This document shows positions 24,760 through 34,998 of a DNA stretch of 64,000 nt, in pieces; the stretch's first letter is position 1, and each line of letters opens with the position of its first letter. The stretch comes from Atherix ibis (taxonomy: Eukaryota; Arthropoda; Insecta; Diptera; Athericidae), in assembly GCA_958298945.1 (NCBI GenBank), contig OY282606.1, forward strand, positions 58,665,920-58,729,919, read 5' to 3'. Both the position numbers and the translations under genes were made by a program. Under the pieces are notes generated by a model, which was not told the origin of the DNA, made no database searches, and worked only from the letters and a program-made list of their open reading frames with translations.

Positions 24760-25745
24760 ATGAAAAAAATCGAATATCAAGCAATGATAAAATATTTGTT
24801 TTTGAAAAAGAAAACGAATGACGAGATAAAAGCGATATGCAGAGAAGTTTGTAGGTACTCTTTACCTTCAATATAGACCATAAAATATTGGACAGTTGAA
24901 TTTAAATGCGGTCGTACAAGCATTTTTAATGAAAAACATCCAGGTCGTTTAATTGAGTTCGCCACATTAGAAATGATCAAAAAAATCTACGAAATTATTT
25001 TAAAACACCATTCAGTGAAAGTATATCAGATAGTTGATATGGTATATAATTTAAAATAATATGTAGGCAAAATCTTAGGGGCAATTTTTGGTATAAGAAA
25101 GCTACCGGCTAAATAATTCCCGCATTTGGTAACACCTGAACAAAAACCTATTTGTTTAACAACTTCAATGGAGTGTTTGGATATTCTTCTGTATAATTCA
25201 AATGAATTTTTGCGTTGATCCATATCTTTTCATAAAACATGGATTCAAGATTATACACCAAAAACCAAAGTTCAGTCAAAATAATGGACATCTACTACCG
25301 AACGTGCAGCAAAGAAGATAAAAACCGTTCTATCGCCAGAAAATGTTATGGCTTCTGTTTTCTGGGATGCACGTGGTATAATATTAATCAACTATCTTAA
25401 TCAATAACAGAGTACTCTTGCACAGTATTATTAGACCAGTTGAATTATGAAATCAAGACAAAACATCCACATTTATCCAAAAATATTACTCTTTTATCAA
25501 GACAATGCACGCGTATAAACTTGTCTTATCGGCATGGCAAAATTCCATAGATTTGTAATTGAAATGCATACGTATCCACCATATTTGCCAGATTTAGACC
25601 TCAGCAATCATTTCCTATTTCTGAATCTGATATAATGGCTCGTCGGAAAAAGATTTGGCTGAAACGATGACGTAATTTTTGAAACAAACGCTTATTTTGG
25701 AAGAGAAGAAATATCTTTATGTACATAAAAAAAATATTTTTTTCT
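24760..25745 (+). pseudogene. Heavily decayed mariner transposase (mariner 3)
   Basis: From ATG 24760: MKKIEYQAMIKYLFLKKKTN (HTH), then VEFKCGRTSIFNEKHPGRLI (linker; compare EFKRGRTSTKDEHRSGRP), LVTPEQK, FHKTWIQDYTPKTK (first catalytic region, Asp-Glu replaced by His-Lys), NVMASVFWDARGIILINYL, FYQDNARV (second Asp kept) and PPYLPDLDLSNHFLFLN (third region, Asp replaced by Asn). At least ten stops are in frame. It is related to mariner 2 rather than mariner 1 and is antisense to slo. TIRs not recognised. Confidence 0.75.
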
Positions 25746-25843
25746 TATTAAGGATAAACAGACAGCCCATATAAGGAGATAATAGTCATGCTTGAAAAAG
25801 TTATCTACAACCACACAGTCATGATTGTCCATATTGTCGATGA

Positions 25844-25932
25844 TTTGTTTGTTTACTTGTTATCATTATCAATTAACATTAGTACTGAAATGTACTAATG
25901 TTATTTAAAATAATAACAAGTAAACAAGCAAA
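25844..25932. repeat. Inverted repeat in two stem blocks
   Basis: Outer arms 25844-25863 and 25913-25932 (20 bp, one mismatch, containing GTTTACTTGTTAT) and inner arms 25874-25885 and 25892-25903 (12 bp, perfect) pair around a 6-nt loop. It lies between the mariner relic and the tRNA-like sequence. Confidence 0.85.
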
Positions 25933-26007
25933 GGCGATTTGGCGACTAAGGATAACGGGCATAATGGAAAGTAAGTGGTTTTGGGAATTGGTATAAGACC
26001 ATACCTC

Positions 26008-26072
26008 AGTGGAATTCGAACCCACGAACTTTTGGATGGTAGACCAGCATGCTAGCGACTATGCTATCGGAT
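26008..26072 (-). repeat. tRNA-like SINE head (A and B boxes)
   Basis: On the minus strand TAGCATAGTCGCTAGCATG resembles a tRNA A box and GGGTTCGAATTCC about 25 nt later is a good B box, both at tRNA spacing. A proper anticodon stem and acceptor stem cannot be formed, so it is not a working tRNA. It is most likely the 5' head of a tRNA-derived SINE or a tRNA pseudogene. Tail and target duplication not found. Confidence 0.45.
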
Positions 26073-26959
26073 CGGCTATATGATCGATGATTGTATAATT
26101 GTACTGGACTTAATGAGAAAATATCAGGTAGCGATTGATCTGAAGTGGAATTGCAAAAACCAGAGGCGAGGAAATATTAATGGACTAATTTAAATGTGTA
26201 CTATAAGCAAAGAGTTCTTGTAGTTAGATCATAAAATTTGATGTCAGTCAAATTGTGAAAGTCTGTTGTTAATCGATTCCTGCATACGCTGGCAGTGGTA
26301 AAGATAGGTACTGGAGGAAATTATCTTGTGTAATATTGGTGAAGGTTCGCCAACTTTTAGAACGCTTTGCTGATATCTTCTCATCAAATTATCACAACTT
26401 TGGAAGCCCAATACTACTAGGAATGCAATACCAATATATCGGTGATCGCGAAAACTTGCTTTGATTCATGAAAAAAACTAGCTAAGATGATACAAGGGTA
26501 TCAAGCCTTGAAAAGCACATGCGGATCGCCAGTCGTCTTGATTTAAAAATAGGTGGAAGCATGTGGCTTTATGTCACCTACCGCCATTTGAATGAGGTTG
26601 CAAAAAAGGATAGCTACTAACGTTCTAGGATTGATAACTCGTTAGACACATTAAGTATCAGTTCGAAAGACTGACGGAATACATAGTATGCACATAAGAC
26701 ATTATTTTTATTGAAAGGAATTTTTATGATAATCTTCGTAAACAGCGCTATTTTAAAACTTATTTCAGGAAAGAACTCGCTTTTTAAAAGAAAAAAGTTG
26801 AAGTGATGAAATTCGACCTGGTCTGATGAAATTGTGCTCATATTTTCGACGGTTCGACACACCTAGCCAACATATGGTATGACATGAAATGCAGTTTAGT
26901 TAAACTGCCGACATGATGTAGAAAACTAGATGTTGCAAATGCACATACTGTGCGACAGT

Positions 26960-27480
26960 TAAAGGACTGCTGATATGTAGCAGAGACATAATGGAACTGA
27001 ATAACATTGGTGTTCTGTGGGAAACGGAATTGCGTTCGATATCGTAGGTAAGAGATATGTACTCGGCGTGATGGACTATTTTACGAAGTAGTCAGGGGCT
27101 TTTGTCATTCTAAACCAGAAAAATTGGTTATCGAAGTATTATCTAGATCTAGAATTCCTCTACAAATCTACACTGACAAAAGAAAAAATCTTCGAGTATC
27201 AAATATTCCAGGAGATTTACAAGATTATGAGAATATTGACCACTTACCCTGACTACGGCATAGTTAAACCAGACTCTAGAGTGGCACTTGACAAAGTAAG
27301 CGGACCATCACAAAACGAATTAGGATGATTACATTTTTGTATTTCGACTATTATATCGAACAGAAATGCATTAAGGTATAATAGTATCAGTTACCAGTGG
27401 ATCTTACTCGCAGAACCATTTTAAGGGATATAAATTTAATTTAGTAATAAACGATATAAATAGGAAAGTAATCGAACGTT
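26960..27480 (+). pseudogene. Ty3/gypsy integrase relic
   Basis: Plus-strand fragments follow an LTR-retroelement integrase core: DIVGKRYVLGVMDYFTK near 27039-27090 (compare DIVGP...YLLVVMDYFTKW, first catalytic Asp region); SRSRIPLQIYTDKRKNL near 27150 (compare FGVPxxIHSDQGxNFES, second Asp); then degraded NRTLEWHLTK-like and WDDYIFVF-like pieces. Many stops and shifts are present. It is antisense to slo. No LTRs were located, and the element is dead. Confidence 0.65.
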
Positions 27481-29869
27481 CAGGATTGTTCTGGGATATA
27501 ACATATGTGTAGTAGATCTGAGTTAATGATAGTGGAGTTAGTCAAGTCGGCGACTTTATTGCGAATAAATTGTGTCGCAATTTTTATGACGATCCATTTT
27601 GCGGTACTGAATAATACAGAATAAATAATTATTTATTTGCATATTTTCTCATGGTTTGTTCGTATTTTCTATGATTTTGCTATCGATTAAATATAATTTT
27701 ATTTAAAAATTAGAATAATATTATTTTAATATCTTTCAATTTAATAACTGGTATTCACTTTATTTTTTCGTTTGTTTTATTGAATATTTTAAAACTTTTT
27801 TAATTTGCAACATTTTTTATTAAATCAAAAACATTTAAGATAATATTATCAAATATAAAAAACAATGAACAAATATCAAAAGAAAATGTGCTCTATAATT
27901 CTTAACAAAATTATTTAAAATATATTTTTAAAAAAGTATTAAAGAATTTTGTTCATTTAATATACAGTTATTACGAAAAGCCAATTTTGATTCGTTTAAA
28001 TATGTATTTTTTTTTTTTATAAACAATATCTTAAATTATTATTATGTAAGTAACTATTATAATCATTTTCATATTGTGGTATCAACAATTTTTTATTTTT
28101 ATATTTTACCCAGGGTATCAGATTTGTACCAAATCTTATTCATTATCATTAGAATTATTATAAATATTCAAAGCTAATATTTTTATAGATACTCTTATAA
28201 ATTCTAAAATAAAAGAAAACTATTTATATAATATAAGGAAAAATAAATTATTCGATGGTGTACGCAATAAATTCTATGAATTTTTTATTATTATAAGAGC
28301 AGATTTTTTTTTATTATATAAAAATTATACCGGACTCTTTTACAATGAAAAAAGATTTTGTTTAAATTGTTTATTTAACGCCATGACGTTTTTAATTAAA
28401 TTTATTTAAAGTTATTATTATTCCCCTTTTGATTTTTTACAATTTCTTTTTTTTTAATTTAATAAATTATTTTTAATTAATACATTCAAATAAAAATTGA
28501 TTTATAAATGTTAAAAAAAGTTCAATCACTATTTATCGTACTTTCATAAAAATAGGGCATATATGAATAAGTTTACATGCTTAATTTTGCTGGATTACCA
28601 AAAACAGTGCGAAAGATTTATTATTAAATAATACTAAAATATAAATAAGTGAAGAGGGGGGGTGGGGACTCAGTTAATAAAGTAAATGAATGAAGAATTT
28701 TTATAAAATTAGATAATAAATATTATATACAAATTTTAATTAAGATATTTGCGAATATATGCCTTGTCTTTTTTGTAGCTATTAAATAAGTTAGAGTTTA
28801 GTATTTGGATAGCAGGAGGTTAGTATCATCATTCACAATTGTACTTATATTATTTTATAATATATTTTTAATAAATAAATTGGAGTATGATATTAATTTA
28901 ATTCCAGCTAATATTTTTTCTATTTGGAAATTGTCAGTATATTTGCAATTCTACATTTGAAATATTGTACCATCTTGCTCTGCAGATGTAAATTTAATAA
29001 ATAATGAAATTAAAAATTAAATTAACCTTAATTTACTAAATATTATTAACTATTTAATAAGGTAATATTCGATTTTTTTTAAATCAAAGACTTTTTATTA
29101 TAAAATTAAATTTATTGCAAGTCTTTTGATTATATTCTATGAACATTAGAATTATGGGCAAAAACTATCAATTTAGAGTGCTGTTTGTTTTTGTATTGGA
29201 TATAAACATATTTATTAACATTAACAACTAAAATATAATAATTTCATTATTGAATGGGCAAAAAAATATCATTAAAGAAAATAATAATTTTGGAATAATA
29301 TAAAAGTTCTAAAATAAGTTGGAATAAGTAGATAGCTTGTGATTTAAGAGAAATAATTTGCTTTGCTCAAACATACATATATACAATAAGAAATGCTGAA
29401 AAAGTTTTTGGAACTATTATAGGTTTATATATATACGATATATATATATATATATATATGTGTAAATATATATTAAAATTTATTGATTGTATTGAAATAT
29501 ATCTCTAATTAATAATATAGGTAGAAAAAATTTAGCAAAAAAAATATTTACAAAAGAAAATAATTTGTGAATTATTTTATAATAGATATTTAATAATTAT
29601 TATTTTCAAAAAAGTATATATAAATATTAATTTGAATATTATTGTATATGTAATAATATAAGTACGTATCCAAAAGCTTTTTTCACAGCCTCACACAGAG
29701 ATTAAAAGGACTGAATTATTTCAGGAAAAAAAAATTTAGAACAATAAAATAATATCAGTTAATATAATAAGGAGAAAATATAGTTCTTTAAGTATATTTT
29801 ATGTTATCATATTTTGGTTTAAAAATTTTAAGAAAAATAAACACAATAAAATAGATGCATCATCATTAC

Positions 29870-29878
29870 CGGCAGATG
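29870..29878 (-). CDS. slo: Possible 9-nt slo microexon
   Basis: In transcript sense a good acceptor (CTTTGTTTTAG) is followed by nine bases and then a usable donor (GTAATG). Spliced between the 31.2-kb exon and the next alternative exon it is phase 1 in and out and would insert three residues (Ser-Ser-Ala/Gly type). The nine bases are GC-rich for the area. Such a short match can arise by chance; there is no peptide comparison behind it. Confidence 0.22.
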
Positions 29879-30513
29879 CTAAAACAAAGGTATTATAAAG
29901 ATAATTTCATATAATATAATATTATTAAAAATAAAGTAAAAAGGAATCAAATTTAAATAAAAGTAAGTGTTAAAGAAAATATAATCAATTAAATATAATA
30001 ATATAGTTTTTTTTGGAAAAGTTCAAATAAATATTTTAGTCAATTATTTACTTCGACTGACTTTCAATTAATTTTAAAGCTACACAAACTTCATAACAAA
30101 TATATTAAAATAACTTTAGTTAAAAAACAGATATAACTAAAACAATACATATTTTAAATATAAACAATTTTTAGTCAAAATTTTTGATATCTCAAAAAAG
30201 AAAAATAATAAAAGAAAATTTTAAAAAAAAACAATTTGAAATAGGAAAAAATTTTGAACTCTTTGGCATTTTTAATACAAAAAAAAGGAAACAAAATTCT
30301 GTTATCAATTTTTTATTCTTTAATTCTTGATTGCCTTATACAATAAAAAAATTGTAATCAAAATTGAGTAAAACAAATTTAAATATTTGACAGATAAATA
30401 AATAAAATTAATAAATAACTAAATTACTTATATGTATATATTTAGATATAACAAAGGGTGTTTAAATATTTACGGAACATTTTGGAATTGTTTTGACTTT
30501 GGATTTATTTTAC

Positions 30514-30549
30514 CTAGGTCACCAAATTTGTTCCTTGGCTGTGCAGTCA
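30514..30549 (-). CDS. slo: slo alternative linker exon (LTAQPRNKFGDL), 36 nt
   Basis: Acceptor ATATACACAG, donor CTAG|GTAAAA, phase 1 in and out. After the split Leu codon (T|TG) it reads TAQPRNKFGDL and ends in the first base of the next codon. Joined to the 9.5-kb exon (G|AT) it gives ...FGDLDDHHPAPTFTPPELP. I recall this kind of isoform (LTVQPRSKFDDLD...) from other insect Slo proteins. Too short to be found as an ORF. It is an alternative to the 17.9-kb ATFRKGVRAVQLVGRA exon, with the same phases and start base pair (TG). Confidence 0.88.
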
Positions 30550-31155
30550 CTGTGTATATTTAGACATAATGAGGATTATAGTAGGTGGTGACCGCCAAGA
30601 AAAATTTTAAAAATGTTTTATTATTAATCAGTAATTAATTATTATTATTTATATTATTTGTATGTTTATAAAATTTTGCTATTTAAAAAACATCTGATTA
30701 TATGTGTATAATATATTATGTATAATATATATATATATAAATATATTGTAATCATTTTTTTTAATATCATTTAAGAAATATTAAATTATATTATTTATAA
30801 TATAACATATATAAAGGCATTTATCCTTTCATCTCTGCTTTTTTTTCTCTTTTTACATTTTTTTTAAATTTATGTATAAAAATATATATACATGACCAAA
30901 ACTCTCTTCTTCTCTCCTGTTTATCATTGTCTCCCCTACTTATAATAATTGTTATAATAGTTGAGAGAGAAAAAAACAACTGTAATAAGAATATATTCTT
31001 TTTTTTATATATAAACATTTTAAACTATTCTGTATAAAAATCCAGCATTTTATTGTAGTTACATAAAAAATATATTTTTTAATATAAATTGAACGTTTCT
31101 CCTTCATAAAAGTATATAAAAAAATCATAAATATAATTATTAAATTCGAACTTAC
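30550..31155 (-). other. slo: slo intron before the first alternative linker exon
   Basis: 606 nt, A/T-rich with TA repeats at 30710-30745. Nothing else is recognised. Confidence 0.75.
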
Positions 31156-31232
31156 AGTTTTTGCATTTGCACTTCTTTATGAGCGTTTCATCCTTAATAT
31201 CATCATGACATGCCTTACAATAAAACCAAGCT
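31156..31232 (-). CDS. slo: slo exon: post-RCK1 linker with CKACH motif
   Basis: 77 nt, phase 2 in (AG|A) and phase 1 out (AAC T|GTAAG), acceptor TTTTGCAG. It encodes [20 protein letters not shown] followed by CKCKN. The CKACH box (residues 5-9) is the CxxCH heme-binding motif described for mammalian Slo1 in the linker between RCK1 and RCK2. A CKC cluster follows it. The phase-1 exit is the entry point for every alternative linker exon downstream (30.5, 23.6 and 17.9 kb). Confidence 0.97.
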
Positions 31233-31986
31233 CTGCAAAAAATATACTCAATTAACATATGTATGCAGTTTGTGTTACTTAGAAGGAAAAAATAATTATA
31301 TGAATCTATTGATTAAGTCATTACTTATATTTTATTTAAATTAACCTCTATATACGGCTTACCTATCAATAGAATGGGACCTACAATTTTCAACCTATTG
31401 GGAGAAACACAATTCCGATTGAACCTGAAAACTGCATGCAGTTGCAAATATCAAAATTTTAAAACCTTAACAGTTTTATATGAATGCACAAAACCCAGAA
31501 TGTTTTATCGCCGCAATAGATATTGTTTTAATTTTGCAGATGTAGTTCAAGTACTGTCATACATTTTAATATTTCTAATGTGGCAGGATTGTTGTTTGAC
31601 AGTTGAAGTTAAAATAGAAATAAGGTAATGAATTAAACATAATTGATAAATAATTAATTTTATTGCAATTGCATTTTGAGTCTAAATTCGTCAATTTTTT
31701 ATAAAATTTGCAGTTTAGTTTTCAGATGCCGCCGGAACTGTGATCATATAGAAATGATATTGATCGTTGCAAGTAATTTAAGATGGGGTTACATTACAAT
31801 AAATTGAAAAAAAATATTGTCTTTAATAAATAATAAACAAAATAGAAGTAATCGCTATCTCAATTTTATGTAAGCGCTTTGCTTAATACGTTAAACATCA
31901 ACATCAGACTTAGGTAAGATACAGCAGAGATCCTTGCTTGACTACTACACATACACTCTTAAAAATTATAATGTTGTTTTCAAACT

Positions 31987-32094
31987 AAATACTCATTCAA
32001 TTTATGCATACACAAATACTGTATTTAGTTAATAAAAATTTTTTTTTATTAACTAAATACAGTATTTGTGTATGCATAAATTCAATGAGTATTT
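31987..32094. repeat. Near-perfect inverted repeat, 52-bp arms, 4-nt loop
   Basis: Arms 31987-32038 and 32043-32094 are reverse complements with a single mismatch. It is a 108-bp palindrome of the foldback/MITE or template-switch type, without coding content. Confidence 0.9.
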
Positions 32095-32320
32095 TATTTA
32101 AAAATGCTAATGCTATTTTCTATCTTATCAAAATGATGATAAAAACCACTTAATGCATTATTAATTTGCAATTTATTTGGAGCACGTATTTAACTTTGAA
32201 GGTTTTTAAGCATCTAGTTCTTAAGAAAGTTCTTAAGGCGAAATGCAGAACCCTTTCGATCACTTTATGCATTTGGATTTCCATCTTAGATTATGATAGT
32301 GTCAACAATGATATATGGTC

Positions 32321-32409
32321 TTACAGAGTTAATCAAAAGTATACAATTACAATAATATTGTCGATATTTTCCCAATAATATCAATTGTATACTTTTGATT
32401 ACCTCTGTA
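32321..32409. repeat. Inverted repeat, about 27-bp arms
   Basis: Arms about 32321-32347 and 32383-32409 (TTACAGAG...AATCAAAAGTATACAATT) are reverse complements with one mismatch and a 35-nt A/T-rich spacer. The spacer continues the pairing weakly (AATAATAT). It is MITE-like with no recognised family. Confidence 0.8.
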
Positions 32410-32946
32410 AAAAAAATTAAAATGAAAGTATATGAAAATAAGGAATTGCCAATGACAGTACATTACAACATTGCAGAAAAGCATTATTTTTTATTTTAAC
32501 AGGCCTCAACAAATTACTACTGGCATTGTATTATTGTGCTTAGTTTAATACTTTTGTTGCAGTATATGTTACTATGACTTTAACATATTGATAATTTTGC
32601 CTATCCTATCTAGTTTTTTTGGTACCTTCATGAATCATTTAGATTATCAAAGAAAAAATTGGGAAAAATCATTTAAAAAGAATAAATTTATCTGCAAGAC
32701 CCTCCAATGGAAGCCGAGCAGAATTGAGATTTTGCGCATACACAGTTTAACTAGCACGAAGAGTTATAGTAAAGTTTTAGGACTTCATGTACGAGAAGTT
32801 TTAACATCGTTATTATTAAATAATTTATTTATTGTTACCATTAAGTACTGGAATGTAAATTCAATATTTGAAATAACAGTGTAAGTGAAACATTTTTAAT
32901 TGATTTAAAAACGCACATTCAAGTAAAAGTGAGGTGATGTCTCTAC

Positions 32947-33070
32947 ATCACAGTCCTATTTCTACTGGCATATTTACTTGGATCACAGTCCCTATTTCTA
33001 TAACATGTAGGACCTGGATATCCTATTTTATATCCAGGCGTATTTACCAGGATCACAGTCCCTATTTCTA
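32947..33070. repeat. Short direct repeats GGATCACAGTCCCTATTTCT
   Basis: Near-identical copies end at 32964 (partial), 33000 and 33070, the last two 70 nt apart and both preceded by TATTTAC. Between them a small hairpin (CCTGGATA ... TATCCAGG, 33013-33038) occurs. This is a minisatellite-like block directly beside mariner 2. Confidence 0.75.
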
Positions 33071-33095
33071 CAAACAGGTAGGCAGGAAGGGTTTG

Positions 33096-33225
33096 TTGTT
33101 TCCTGTGCAGGCAAATTCGATTATACGAGGGTCGTTCAATAAGTCCTTAGAAAAAGATGAAAAAAACGATTGTTTCCTGTGCAGGCAAATTCGATTAAAA
33201 AACGAGGGTCGTTCAATAAGTCCTT
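33096..33225. repeat. Duplicated mariner left end plus host flank
   Basis: Host flank TTGTTTCCTGTGCAGGCAAA and onward plus the first 23 nt of the TIR occur at 33096-33148 and again at 33170-33225. The TA target is changed to a short A run in the inner copy. The outer TIR continues CCTTAGAAAA like the right end, so it is the genuine terminus; the inner one is the added copy. Confidence 0.85.
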
Positions 33226-34363
33226 TACGCTTTCCGTTCAGAAGGCTTTCAGAAGTTCTGCAAAATACTCATCCGTTCGAGCAATGACGTCCTCGTTGGA
33301 AGTGAACCGTCGTCCGCCAAGCCATTTCTTCAGATTGGGAAAAAGAAAAAAGTCACTCGAGGCCAAACCTGGTGAATAAGCGGGATGCTACAACAATTCC
33401 ATTCTCAATTCCACAATTTTGGCCATGGAAACCGCGCAGGTGTGCACACGCGCATTGTCCTGATGCAAGAGGATTTTTTTTTCTTCAGATGGGGGCGTTT
33501 CTCTTTGATTTCCTCGCTCAACCGTTACAATAACGACGCGTAATACGCTCCTGTTATTGTTTTTCCTTCTTCCAAGTAGTCGATAAAAATGATGCCCTGC
33601 GAATCCCAAAAGACCGTGGCCATCACCTTGCCGGCCGATGGCACAGTTTTTGCCTTCTTTGGAGCCCGTTCACCCTTGAAAATACACTGTGATGACTGCC
33701 TCTTCGCTTTTGGAGTGTAGTAGTGTATTCAGGTTTCGTCCACAGTGACATATCGACGAAGGAATTCGGCAGGATTGCAATGAAAGAGTGCCAACATAGC
33801 CTCAGAGTCCACTACACGATTGCGCTTATTCTCCTCTGAGAGCAAACGCGGCACCCATCTAGCCGAAATTTTTTTCACAGACAATTTTTCATGCAAAATT
33901 GAAGCAACTGTACCTTGTGATATGCCCGTGGCCTCAACGAATTCGCGCACTTTAATTCGCCGATCGTTAAAAATCAAATCGTGGATTTTGTCGATGATTT
34001 CAGGAGTAGACACCTCAACTGGGCGTCCTGAACGATGTTCATCTTTTGTGGATGAACGGCCACATTTAAATTCATTCACCCAATTGTAAACCGTCGCAAA
34101 CACAGGTGCAGATGTGCCATGAACTGCATCCAACTCGGCTTTGATTTCTTTCGGGCTTAAGCCTTTCAAATGGAGATGTTTGGTGACAGCCCTAAACTCG
34201 CTTTTTTCCATTGTTATGCACAAATAAATGTCGTTAACTTTAATCGACGATAAAAATTGACCTACGCTTTCCTGTCGATAATGCTACTTACAAGAAAAAA
34301 ATCTTTACCGACACTACGATCGCAATTTCTCGGATTTTCTAAGGACTTATTGAACAACCCTAG
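33126..34363 (-). mobile_element. mariner element 2, with duplicated left end
   Basis: TIRs read CGAGGGTCGTTCAATAAGTC at the left and, reverse-complemented, CTAGGGTTGTTCAATAAGTC at the right. Both sit at TA dinucleotides (33124-33125, 34364-34365), the mariner target duplication. A transposase pseudogene fills the interior on the minus strand (same sense as slo). The left TIR together with about 30 nt of host flank occurs twice (33096-33148 and 33170-33225), and the C-terminal end of the transposase is missing at that junction. The lineage differs from mariner 1 at 4.3 kb; subfamily not assigned. Confidence 0.9.
33237..34211 (-). pseudogene. Broken mariner transposase (mariner 2)
   Basis: The ATG at 34209-34211 gives MEKSEFRAVTKHLHLKGL (HTH). 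About 160 codons stay open: ISQGTVASILHEKLSVKKIS, then WVPRLLSEENKRNR, then EFLRRYVTVDET with the first catalytic Asp. Trp after DET is TGA near 33730. Further down are HQDNARVHTCAVSMAKIVEL (second Asp) and, in a shifted/stopped frame, YSPGLASSDFFLFPNLKKWL. The third Asp of DD34D is kept, but PD is now PG. After EYFAELLKAF the reading frame ends and normal C-terminal sequence is replaced by the duplicated flank/TIR. It is dead but relatively young. Confidence 0.85.
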
Positions 34364-34898
34364 TATATCTTTTCTAAGTCAAACGGCAGCAGCAAACAAC
34401 AGAGTCTTCGTTTGTAGCAACAATGGATTACATGCTGCAATTCCAGAAACATAGCCTGAGTCCCCCTGACCGACCTATAGGTATATTCATAGGAGCGAAG
34501 CAGTTTGTCAAGAATCTAATTCATTCTGAAAGAAATACAAGACAAAAGTGAGATTGGTCTATGAATGTTAACCGAAAGCCAAGAAAGTTGTTACTTTGGT
34601 ATATTTAATTGAAGCAATAATATTACTAATATCTGCATAAAATTTTCAATATTGGTGGCACTTTATAGTAATTTTTCTCTTATCTAATAATAATTCTCTT
34701 CTAGGCATACTGTGAAATATAAATATGATATGAAAAACTTCAATAATTTAACTTAACTGATAAAATTCTTTTCTCCAATGATCAGTTTACTCTTTATCTT
34801 AGTTATTAAATTAATAATTACGCTCCGCATTTTTTTATAAATCAATTTATTTTGACATTAAATGTGCGAATAGGTAGGATAAACAGTTTCTTTATAAA

Positions 34899-34998
34899 AT
34901 AAGTTTGAAATAAATTTGAAATGAGTCCAGTGCTTTTAATTAACACAAATATAATATAAGTTTGAAATAAATTGGAAATGAGTCCAGTGCTTTTAATT
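34899..34998. repeat. Two-copy tandem repeat, 57-nt period
   Basis: The unit ATAAGTTTGAAATAAATT... ...GTCCAGTGC starts at 34899 and again at 34956 with one substitution over about 43 nt. This is a simple recent tandem duplication in the intron. Confidence 0.85.

Larger units (their letters stand above)
23715..30513 (-). other. slo: slo intron between alternative linker exons, with mobile relics
   Basis: 6.8 kb. From right to left it holds A/T-rich DNA, a possible 9-nt microexon (29870-29878), a Ty3/gypsy integrase relic (26960-27480), a tRNA-like SINE head (26008-26072), an inverted repeat (25844-25932) and a decayed mariner (24760-25745). The stretch 26100-26900 is less A/T-rich and probably further decayed element, not identified. 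Confidence 0.7.

Noticed and set aside
26008..26072. Functional tRNA gene
   Set aside because: A and B boxes are present but anticodon and acceptor stems do not pair, so it was downgraded to a SINE/tRNA-like sequence.
31374..31628. Plus-strand 84-codon frame next to the CKACH exon, with several Cys
   Set aside because: Tested for a nested gene; no motif or promoter-like context, and it lies on the opposite strand within an intron. Considered random.
33820..34089. Plus-strand 89-codon open frame
   Set aside because: Reverse-strand shadow of the mariner 2 transposase.
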